Assembly (NCBI GenBank): GCA_016177905.1
Contig: JACOUK010000090.1
Location: 1 to 11,298, forward strand
Length of the DNA stretch: 11,298 nucleotides
Direction of reading: 5' to 3'
Origin: Candidatus Spechtiibacteriota bacterium
Lineage (GTDB): Bacteria; Patescibacteriota; Minisyncoccia; Spechtbacterales; HO2-43-30
This document shows, one piece after another, positions 6,356 to 11,298 of this stretch. The notes beneath the pieces are model-generated. The model ran no database searches, was not told where the DNA came from, and saw only the letters and a list, made by a program, of their open reading frames with translations. Positions within the stretch are counted from its first letter, which is position 1; each line of letters begins with the position of its first letter. The position numbers were made by a program, and so were the translations under genes.

Positions 6356-6955
6356 ATGGTGAAAACGCGTTTTGATTTTCTCAAACTGCATATGAAAGGC
6401 CCCAGAATCTTAGATGTGGGAAATCTCGGGGACGATGAATACGATGAGGGGAAAACTCATAGGATGATACAATCCGCTTTTTCAAATTTCACCATTATTG
6501 GTTTGGACATGAACGAAGAAAAGGCGAAAAAACTTTCTTTCCCAAATCAAGTCGTTGGAAGCGCAGAGGCAATGCCGTTTCCTTCTGACTTTTTCGATAC
6601 CATCTATATGGGAGAGATTTTGGAGCATACGTTCGAGCCGCAGAAAATGATCAAAGAGGCTCGCCGGACGCTTAAGAATGGAGGAATTTTGATTCTCGAT
6701 ACGCCAAATCCCTACGCGTTAAGCAGAATTTTTCGGTTTTTGGTGAAAAAGATGGATACGCTTGGTCATTCCGATCATAAAGTTTTCTACACGCCCTGCA
6801 GTCTCAAAAACATTTTGGAGGAAAATGAATTTCACATCGAGGCGATGGTGACGGACTCAACTTTTGGAGTGAAAGGCCGGACATTCTTTCTTCCGCGAAT
6901 TCCATTTTGTGAGATGCTCGGGGGGCATATTTGCGTCAAAGCTATAAAGTTGTGA
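6356..6955 (+). CDS. Class I SAM-dependent methyltransferase
   Basis: A 199-residue Methyltransf_11-type protein. RILDVGNLGDDEYDEG (17-32) is motif I, with GNLGD in place of the usual GCGxG. IIGLDMNEEKA (47-57) has D51 at the ribose-binding position. GSAEAMPFPSDFFDTIYMGEILEH (68-91) covers motif II, and TLKNGGILILDTPNP (105-119) is motif III. It is not a close copy of the preceding methyltransferase, so the two may act on different positions of the glycan. The start at ATG 6356 is the first in frame and leaves a normal distance to motif I, but no ribosome-binding site is visible. The stop overlaps the GTG of the next gene by 4 bp (GTGA), indicating coupling. Confidence 0.85.
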   Translation: MVKTRFDFLKLHMKGPRILDVGNLGDDEYDEGKTHRMIQSAFSNFTIIGLDMNEEKAKKLSFPNQVVGSAEAMPFPSDFFDTIYMGEILEHTFEPQKMIKEARRTLKNGGILILDTPNPYALSRIFRFLVKKMDTLGHSDHKVFYTPCSLKNILEENEFHIEAMVTDSTFGVKGRTFFLPRIPFCEMLGGHICVKAIKL

Positions 6956-8079
6956 AGATACTATACATAAGTTCTCAATCGATTGAGAGAGTGAAAGCCG
7001 CCGGCGTTATCCAGCTTCTTTACACTGCTCGTGAATTTGAGAGAAAGTTGGGGAAAAAGTTCTTTTTGGTTGTGCGAAAAATAACAGACAGGAGTGCGAT
7101 GGAGCGGGAAGGCATCTCTCATTTTAAGGAAAGCGGTTGTCCATTTCGGGCGAGGATTTTTTTCTATCTTTTTTGGCTCCCGCTGTTTTTGGCGAGGCAC
7201 GGAAGGTCTGAAGAAAAACAAGTTTTGTATTGTCTTGATTGGCATGTCGCAATCGCGGCGATTTTCTATAAACTTTTTTTTGGATACAAAATAGCAGTTG
7301 AGTACCACGATCCACCTTTTCGATCGTGGAAGGATTGGATGATTGCGCATTTTTGTGATTATCTTCTGCCAACGACAAGCGCCATGGCCGAATATCTTTC
7401 GAGCGTATCGCGGGGAGCAAGAAAAAAGATAGCGGTTTTGCCAAACGGAATTGATATGCAACGTTTCGCTCATGCGTGTTCACAAGATGAATGCCGGAAT
7501 ATTCTTGGCTTGCCGCATGATAAAAAGATTGTTTTGTATTCCGGGAATATTGTGGAGCGGAAGGGCATGCATGTGCTTGCCGATGCCGCCTCTTTTTTAA
7601 GTAATTCTATTCTTGTAGTTTTTATTGGCGGGACGGATGAGAACGCGATTATGGCCCTTCGGGAAAGAGCAAAGGAAAAGAAAAATGTGCTGATTATGGG
7701 GTATCGGCCTCACGAAGAGATTCCCTATTGGATGTGCGCGTCGGATGTGGTTGTCTCGCCCAATAGCCTTGACGCGAAGACTTTTCAGGATGAGGCGGCA
7801 ATTTATTGGACTTCTCCGATGAAAATTTTTGAATACATGGCGTCTCGCCGCCCAATCGTTGCGTCGGATACCCCGGCGATGCGGGAGCTTTTAAATGAGA
7901 GAAATGCATTGCTGGTTCCGTCGGATAATCCAAAAGCTCTTGCGGAAGGCATAAAAAAGATTTTAAATGATACTGACTATGCCGATCGCATAGTGAAGCA
8001 AGCGTTTGATGAAGTGCAAAATTACACGTGGGAGAAACGGGCGGAGAAAATTTTAGCATTTCTTCAAAGAAATTGCTAG
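6952..8079 (+). CDS. GT4-family glycosyltransferase
   Basis: A 375-residue GT-B protein starting at GTG 6952. This start gives the canonical KILYISSQS opening strand and a GTGA overlap with the upstream stop; an in-frame TTG at 6931 would add seven unmatched residues. The acceptor domain contains KIAVEYHDPPFRSWK (114-128). The donor domain begins at KKIVLYSGNIVERKGMHVL, followed by VLIMGYRPHEEIPYWM and WTSPMKIFEYMASRRPIVASD. The SPMKIFEYMA signature belongs to a GT4 branch that uses this form instead of the usual E-x7-E. Then come AMRELLNERNALLVPSDNP and a closing helix. Substrate unknown. Eight bases separate it from the next gene. Confidence 0.88.
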   Translation: MKILYISSQSIERVKAAGVIQLLYTAREFERKLGKKFFLVVRKITDRSAMEREGISHFKESGCPFRARIFFYLFWLPLFLARHGRSEEKQVLYCLDWHVAIAAIFYKLFFGYKIAVEYHDPPFRSWKDWMIAHFCDYLLPTTSAMAEYLSSVSRGARKKIAVLPNGIDMQRFAHACSQDECRNILGLPHDKKIVLYSGNIVERKGMHVLADAASFLSNSILVVFIGGTDENAIMALRERAKEKKNVLIMGYRPHEEIPYWMCASDVVVSPNSLDAKTFQDEAAIYWTSPMKIFEYMASRRPIVASDTPAMRELLNERNALLVPSDNPKALAEGIKKILNDTDYADRIVKQAFDEVQNYTWEKRAEKILAFLQRNC

Positions 8080-8087
8080 GTAAGCGT

Positions 8088-9434
8088 ATGCAGACTATTT
8101 TTATTACAATTCACGACGGCGAGATCGCGAAGAATATTTTTCGGACGGATGTTTGGAAGATTCTCAAAGCAAGTCCCGATCTTCGGTTCGTTCTTTTGGC
8201 TCAATCTCTCAAAAAAGAATACTACGAGCGGCAATTTGGCGGCTCGAATGTGATTGTCGAAGAGTTTCCCGAGATTACTCTCTCGGTACTGGCGAGATCT
8301 TTTCATGCGCTGTTTCGTCACGCGCTGCCCGTAACCTCCACGCGCCTATGGCAGGAATACATGCTTTGCGAAAGTAAAAAGAATATCCTTGCGTATCTCG
8401 TTTCCCGCACGGTATATATTCTTGCGCATATCCGTTTGATGCGGAATATGTTTCGGTGGATTGGAATGTTTTTTTTGCCCGTACAATCACTTCAGCGCCT
8501 CTTCGATCAATATCACCCAAAACTCGTGTTTGCGACAAACATACTCGCGTACGAAGATATTAATCTTATCCGCGAGGCAAAAAAGCATGGTGTGCGTGCG
8601 GTAAGCATGTCAAAAAGCTGGGATACCATGAGCTCGAAGGGGCTGCTCCGCATTATTCCGGATTACTTTATTGTACAAAATAACAATGTCAAAGACGAAG
8701 CAGTGCGCTTTCATAATTTTCGGGACTCTCAAATTTTCGTCTCGGGGATGCCGCAATACGACACATATTTTAAGCGAGGAATGCTTGTGCCGCGAGAAGA
8801 ATTTTTCCGATCAGTTGGCTTGGATTTCAAAAAAAAATTTATTTTTTATTGCGCGATTGGTGATTGGCTCGCGCCAGACGAGCATGAGGTGGTAGAGATT
8901 ATCGATAAAGCAATAGAGGCAGGCCATTTCAAATTTCCTGCTCAAATCCTCGCGCGTCCGCATCCAAAATATCGTGGAATAGATGATAAGCTCAAAAATT
9001 GTCGTCACACGATTGTCGACCGCGCCGCTTCCTACCCCGGCGCAAGGGTTGAGGACTGGGAATTCGAAGAAAAAGATATTTCTCATCTCATCAATTCCAT
9101 CGCGCACTGCGATGTGCTCGTGACAACTGCCTCGACAATGTCAATTGAAGGGTGTATTTTTAATAAGCCAGTTATCAATATCGCGTTTGACGGGTATCAG
9201 AAAAAACCCTACGAGCTTTCTGTCGCGCGTTTTTATGATCAGCATCACTATAAACCAATTACGATGAGCGGCGGGGTGAAAATTGTAAAAAGCGAGGAGG
9301 AGCTCGTACACGCGCTGAATGATTATCTTCAAGATCCTTCTCTTGAAGGGTGCCTCGGAAAAATATCAAAGAATTTTTGGGCAAGCCGCTTTTGGCTTGG
9401 ACCATTGAAGTCGCGAAAGAATCGGGAGTTTTAG
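8088..9434 (+). CDS. CDP-glycerol-transferase-like GT-B enzyme, C-terminus replaced
   Basis: A 448-codon frame. Residues 1-420 look like a GT-B polysaccharide or teichoic-acid type transferase. The N-terminal half is poorly conserved. The C-terminal half shows IFVSGMPQYD (216-225), LARPHPKYRG (288-297) and CDVLVTTASTMSIEGCIFNKPVINI (341-365), reminiscent of CDP-glycerol glycerophosphotransferases and UDP-GlcNAc 2-epimerase-like folds. The exact family is uncertain. ATG 8088 was chosen because AGG (8078-8080) lies seven bases upstream. From residue 421 the frame leaves anything family-like: CLGKISKNFWASRF and onward is the next gene's DNA read in the wrong frame. The native C-terminal helix, usually some tens of residues, appears lost, probably through the same deletion that beheaded the cytidylyltransferase. 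Activity is doubtful. Confidence 0.72.
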   Translation: MQTIFITIHDGEIAKNIFRTDVWKILKASPDLRFVLLAQSLKKEYYERQFGGSNVIVEEFPEITLSVLARSFHALFRHALPVTSTRLWQEYMLCESKKNILAYLVSRTVYILAHIRLMRNMFRWIGMFFLPVQSLQRLFDQYHPKLVFATNILAYEDINLIREAKKHGVRAVSMSKSWDTMSSKGLLRIIPDYFIVQNNNVKDEAVRFHNFRDSQIFVSGMPQYDTYFKRGMLVPREEFFRSVGLDFKKKFIFYCAIGDWLAPDEHEVVEIIDKAIEAGHFKFPAQILARPHPKYRGIDDKLKNCRHTIVDRAASYPGARVEDWEFEEKDISHLINSIAHCDVLVTTASTMSIEGCIFNKPVINIAFDGYQKKPYELSVARFYDQHHYKPITMSGGVKIVKSEEELVHALNDYLQDPSLEGCLGKISKNFWASRFWLGPLKSRKNREF

Positions 9435-10045
9435 ATCGTATTATCTTGAGCACCGAGGATCGAGAAATTGCAGAAGCGGGGAAGAGGTACGGGGCAGAGG
9501 TGCCTTTCATGCGGCCTATGGCGCTTGCGCAAGATTCAACTCCCGCCTTGCCCGTTGTGCAACATGCCATACGATGGCTTAAGGATAATGAGAAGTATGA
9601 GGTTGATTGGATTATATTTTTGGAACCTTCTTCGCCCGGACGCCAAGCATTTCACATTCAAGAGGTGATAAGATTGCTTGAACAAAACAACGAAGCCGAT
9701 TCGTTTGTGGGTGTTTCCGAACTTCCGGGGCATTTCAGCCCCCTCAAAGCCCTTCAGCGTAACAATAGAGGAATGGTAAGTCGCTATGGCGATGGAGAGC
9801 TCATACGAAATCTTACTCACCGAAATCAAGACCTCCCCTCTCTCTACTTTATTAATTCCGCTATTTACGCCTTTAAGGTGTCAAATATTTTTAAGGACCC
9901 CGCGAGTCTTTGGGGAAGTAAGGTCTTTGGATATATCATGGAACCTCGCTACGCTCTCGATATTGATACGCAAGATGACTGGGTAGTAGCGGAGGCGAAG
10001 ATGCGTCTCCTTTTAGCATCCTCCAGGAACAGGAAAAGTTTTTAG
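9350..10045 (+). pseudogene. CMP-sialic-acid-synthetase-like cytidylyltransferase, 5' deleted
   Basis: The 231-codon frame matches the acylneuraminate cytidylyltransferase family (NeuA/PseF type) from its PRKNIKEFLGKPLLAWTIE segment onward. Later landmarks are RIILSTEDREIAEAGKRYGAE, LEPSSPGRQAFHI (91-103), LYFINSAIYAF (165-175) and the C-terminal YALDIDTQDDW (201-211). Family members begin with a first strand and nucleotide-binding loop of the form IIPARGGSKG directly before PRKN. Here that part is absent. The upstream in-frame codons are TGA-AGG (9344-9349), and the DNA before them encodes the GT-B enzyme in another frame. A GTG at 9350 could start translation, but the product would lack CTP binding. 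Such enzymes normally activate a nonulosonic acid as its CMP form for a glycosyltransferase. No other gene of that pathway lies in the window. A living gene split by an assembly error cannot be excluded. Confidence 0.7.
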
Positions 10046-10046
10046 A

Positions 10047-10086
10047 GTAATCACATTACTATACGATCGTACTATAATGTGATTAC
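10047..10086. repeat. 40-bp hyphenated dyad between convergent genes
   Basis: The perfect 12-bp arms GTAATCACATTA (10047-10058) and TAATGTGATTAC (10075-10086) share a symmetry centre with an inner 10-bp palindrome, TACGATCGTA (10062-10071); three bases on each side do not pair. The dyad fills the 37-bp gap between the cytidylyltransferase stop and the HTH stop and includes that HTH stop. A bidirectional transcription stop is the simplest reading, but neither flank has a good U-tract. Alternatives are a protein-binding operator, possibly for the adjacent HTH protein, or a recombination site. Each strand also carries a -10-like hexamer within it (TATAAT at 10073-10078 on plus). Confidence 0.75.
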
Positions 10087-10316
10087 ACAATATCTTTACT
10101 GTTTTTTGGCTGCTCCATTCGTCGAAGAAACAGTTCGACATCGTCAAATTTGTAGACTCTATAGTTATTAATAGGGTTTCTTCGCGCTCGTAGTTTTCCA
10201 GATTTATCCCAGTTTCGCAATGTGAGGGGTGTTACACCCAAAATATAAGCAGCTTCACCAACAGTGTAGTATGTTTTTGATGCTAAGCGTCCAATATGTT
10301 TATTATATTTTAACAT
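10083..10316 (-). CDS. Small excisionase/MerR-like helix-turn-helix protein
   Basis: A 77-residue DNA-binding protein. Residues 17-42 (YTVGEAAYILGVTPLTLRNW and on to DKSGKL) form the helix-turn-helix of the MerR/HTH_17 excisionase superfamily. RRNPINNYRVYKFDDVELFL (45-64) is the winged part with the usual Arg-rich turn and closing helix. No effector or dimerisation domain follows, so it is a stand-alone DNA-binding module, as in excisionases and small regulators. The start is ATG 10316; an in-frame TAA lies 27 bp upstream of it, and no other ATG or GTG lies between. It is convergent with the cytidylyltransferase remnant and shares its stop with the dyad. It may be transcribed from the promoter at 10469-10496 together with the 30-codon frame. 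Target unknown. Confidence 0.85.
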   Translation of the reverse strand: MLKYNKHIGRLASKTYYTVGEAAYILGVTPLTLRNWDKSGKLRARRNPINNYRVYKFDDVELFLRRMEQPKNSKDIV

Positions 10317-10370
10317 TTCTTTTGTAACATTTATTAAGGTTTAGTATTCTTACAGATGACATTAAACTGC

Positions 10371-10463
10371 TTAATACTCAATTATGTCGCGAATGTGAGA
10401 GTTTTTGCTTCTTTCAAGTTTCAGAGCCTTGGTCCAGGCATAGCTGTTATCGGAGAAGTTCAT
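10371..10463 (-). CDS. Possible 30-residue leaderless peptide
   Basis: A short frame of 30 codons from ATG 10463 to TAA 10371, 54 bp upstream of the HTH gene on the same strand. The product begins MNFSDNSYAWTKALKLERSK and continues NSHIRDIIEY. It is charged, probably helical, and has a normal residue mix rather than the low-complexity look of a chance frame. A good promoter ends five bases before the ATG, so an RNA from it would start at or next to the start codon (leaderless). I recognise no family. It could be a small regulator or antitoxin-like peptide, the remnant C-terminus of a lost gene, or only the 5' leader of the HTH transcript. Confidence 0.35.
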   Translation of the reverse strand: MNFSDNSYAWTKALKLERSKNSHIRDIIEY

Positions 10464-10468
10464 TTTTG

Positions 10469-10496
10469 ATTATAGCAAACAGCCCGCACGCTTCAA
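10469..10496 (-). promoter_or_regulatory. Predicted extended -10 promoter for the HTH transcript
   Basis: On the minus strand, TATAAT (10474 down to 10469) is preceded by TGC, giving the extended form TGnTATAAT. TTGAAG (10496-10491) lies 16 bp upstream as a -35 candidate. The predicted start of transcription, about position 10462, falls on the ATG of the 30-codon frame. The match to housekeeping sigma consensus is the best seen in the window. It would drive the small frame and the HTH gene. Confidence 0.6.
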
Positions 10497-10655
10497 ACTG
10501 TGGATGATTTTTGTATGGCCTGTGCGGGTGAATAAATTGCCGGCGAAAAACGTGCAAAAAATATAGATACACGTGATGAAAATTTAGATCGAACGACATT
10601 TGCCGACATAGTAATTTATCCACAATTGACAAGTGTTTTGTCGAACATTTTTCCA
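10475..10655. other. Stretch without a recognisable gene; one perfect DnaA-box 9-mer
   Basis: Between the two divergent predicted promoters there is no convincing gene. A 69-codon minus frame (10447-10656) and a 38-codon one (10493-10609) exist but have no family features. A perfect TTATCCACA is at 10616-10624, and a one-mismatch copy on the other strand reads TGTGGATGA at 10499-10507. CCCGCAC (10483-10489) and GTGCGGG (10522-10528) could pair across a 32-nt loop. TTGACA (10626-10631) followed by TTTTGTCGAA forms an imperfect dyad that could be an operator. No small RNA class was recognised. Confidence 0.4.
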
Positions 10656-10664
10656 TGGTAAAAT
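10656..10664 (+). promoter_or_regulatory. Possible extended -10 element for the tandem-HTH gene
   Basis: TGGTAAAAT gives a TGn extension in front of a -10-like TAAAAT. Candidate -35 hexamers are poor: TTGTCG at 10638-10643 is spaced only 15 bp, and a perfect TTGACA at 10626-10631 is 27 bp away. If used, transcription would begin near 10671 and leave a leader of about 100 nt that contains the palindrome at 10692-10759. Confidence 0.35.
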
Positions 10665-10691
10665 AATATTAGATTTTGAGACAAAATTTGG

Positions 10692-10759
10692 CTTCGTAGC
10701 TTGTCACCCTGCGGGTGATCTCTCATGCCTACGGCAGATCTCCCGTAGGGTGACCGAAG
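10692..10759 (+). promoter_or_regulatory. Palindromic 5' leader with competing folds, overlapping the ribosome-binding site
   Basis: Arms 10703-10721 and 10736-10754 are inverted copies matching at 17 of 19 positions. CTTCG (10692-10696) and CGAAG (10755-10759) can extend the stem past an internal loop. Two mutually exclusive local hairpins exist: CACCC-tgc-GGGTG (10706-10718) within the left arm, and CCTACGG (10728-10734) with CCGTAGG (10743-10749). The likely Shine-Dalgarno AAGGG (10757-10761) overlaps the outermost paired bases and sits eight bases before ATG 10770. The structure could therefore gate translation of the tandem-HTH gene. It could equally be another copy of a palindromic element type. 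Confidence 0.6.
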
Positions 10760-10769
10760 GGCGAGGAAT

Positions 10770-11298
10770 ATGGGGGAAACGGAAGAGGGATACAATCAAA
10801 TAATAAATCTTCGTGAAGCAGCGAAAATTTCCGGCTATACGTCGGATCATGTCGCGCGTTTGATACGCACGAAAAAAATAAATGGGCGAAGAATCGCCCA
10901 TGTTTGGGTTATTGAGCGAGGGGATCTAGAAAAATATCTTGCATCTCAAAATTTGAATCTGGAGAAGAAAAATACTGGTTCGATGACACTCAAAGACGCC
11001 TCGCTCCTTTCCGGCTATACGTCGGATCATGTCGCTCGTTTAATCCGCACCAAAAAAATTGCAGGTCAGCGCGTTGGCCGCGCGTGGCTTGTCGTACGAT
11101 CCGATTTTGAAAAATACATGGCGGATCAGAATCGCGGACATACAGAGACAGCAGTATCGCAGAATGGTATTTTGCGTTCTCAAAAAATAGCGCACGCGAA
11201 AATAAATGTTCCGCAAATCTCCTTTCGCAACTTCACAAAGAAAAATTTTTTCAAAATCACTTCTATTCTCGCAGGCGCCCTCTCCCTCCTTATTGTGG
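10770..11298 (+). CDS. Tandem helix-turn-helix protein with membrane segment, C-terminus beyond window
   Basis: An open frame of 176 codons that runs off the window. It has two excisionase-like HTH_17 modules: residues about 12-59 (INLREAAKISGYTSDHVARL onward) and 72-119 (MTLKDASLLSGYTSDHVARL onward). They are offset by exactly 60 residues and share SGYTSDHVARLIRTKKI unchanged. Each module continues into a strand-turn (HVWVIERGDLEKYL; RAWLVVRSDFEKYM). A basic, Ser/Thr-containing linker follows (120-162), then the start of a hydrophobic helix (FFKITSILAGALSLLIV, about 160-176). The plausible layout is cytoplasmic DNA- or protein-binding modules tethered to the membrane, with an unseen extracytoplasmic part. 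ATG 10770 was chosen for the AAGGG ribosome-binding site eight bases upstream. Function unknown; a membrane-bound regulator or chromosome tether are possibilities. Confidence 0.82.
   Translation, partial: MGETEEGYNQIINLREAAKISGYTSDHVARLIRTKKINGRRIAHVWVIERGDLEKYLASQNLNLEKKNTGSMTLKDASLLSGYTSDHVARLIRTKKIAGQRVGRAWLVVRSDFEKYMADQNRGHTETAVSQNGILRSQKIAHAKINVPQISFRNFTKKNFFKITSILAGALSLLIV

Noticed and set aside
8028..8087. Longer start for the GT-B gene, 20 codons upstream of 8088
   Set aside because: The extension lies in the 3' end of the preceding GT4 gene and has no family resemblance, while ATG 8088 has a well-spaced AGG.
9350..9434. Programmed -1 frameshift joining the GT-B and cytidylyltransferase frames
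   Set aside because: The A-run is only five bases with no clean slippery heptamer or downstream structure seen, and a fused product would still lack the nucleotide-binding loop. Deletion explains more.
10073..10078. Perfect TATAAT on the plus strand inside the dyad as a promoter
   Set aside because: No acceptable -35 at the right spacing, and it would transcribe antisense into the HTH gene. More simply part of the palindrome.
10356..10469. 37-codon plus-strand frame opposite the small peptide
   Set aside because: It is the mirror of the minus-strand 30-codon frame, which has the promoter and a more protein-like composition. Kept only as the shadow.
10447..10656. 69-codon minus-strand frame in the gene-poor stretch
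   Set aside because: Its His/Phe-rich product has no family features, it overlaps the predicted minus promoter and a DnaA-box 9-mer, and no ribosome-binding site precedes it.

Overview
The window looks like a chromosomal piece of a small-genome bacterium of the Candidate Phyla Radiation (Patescibacteria, perhaps Parcubacteria). That is inference. It rests on very tight packing (ATGA/GTGA overlaps, overlapping gene tails), a long run of diverged GT-B glycosyltransferases, hairpin-rich palindromic elements sitting directly on stop codons, and excisionase/MerR-like helix-turn-helix proteins, one of them membrane-anchored. TAA, TGA and TAG all act as stops, so UGA is not recoded. No rRNA, tRNA, insertion sequence or CRISPR array was recognised.

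Positions 1-10045 are a surface-glycan assembly locus. A truncated GT4 glycosyltransferase (1-357) converges with a GT2 enzyme of the polyprenyl-phosphate sugar synthase type (329-1030, minus). The GT2 gene diverges, with overlapping start codons, from a small SMR/ArnE-like membrane protein (1010-1384). The plus strand then carries, almost without gaps, GT4 (1384-2460), GT4 (2580-3707), GT4 (3704-4768), a NodB-type polysaccharide deacetylase (4765-5562), two class I SAM methyltransferases (5546-6193 and 6356-6955), GT4 (6952-8079), a CDP-glycerol-transferase-like GT-B enzyme (8088-9434) and a CMP-sialic-acid-synthetase-like gene (9350-10045). The likely joint task is to build, deacetylate and methylate a lipid-linked or exported polysaccharide. 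No polymerase or Wzx-type flippase lies in the window.

The last two genes of the run appear damaged. The GT-B reading frame runs straight into the body of the cytidylyltransferase gene in another frame, and the cytidylyltransferase lacks its first strand and nucleotide-binding loop. A deletion has probably fused the two genes out of frame.

Three palindromic, multi-hairpin elements interrupt the coding run: 2454-2565, 6190-6272 and 6269-6342. The first two begin on or around the stop codon of the gene before them. A fourth GC-rich hairpin lies inside the GT4 gene at 2580-3707.

From 10046 onward the content changes to regulation. A 40-bp dyad lies between convergent genes. A 77-residue HTH protein on the minus strand appears to have a strong upstream promoter and a possible leaderless 30-codon gene. 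A 453-bp stretch without a long gene includes one perfect DnaA-box 9-mer. A structured 5' leader then precedes a gene that encodes two near-identical HTH modules and the start of a membrane segment, and this gene runs off the window end.
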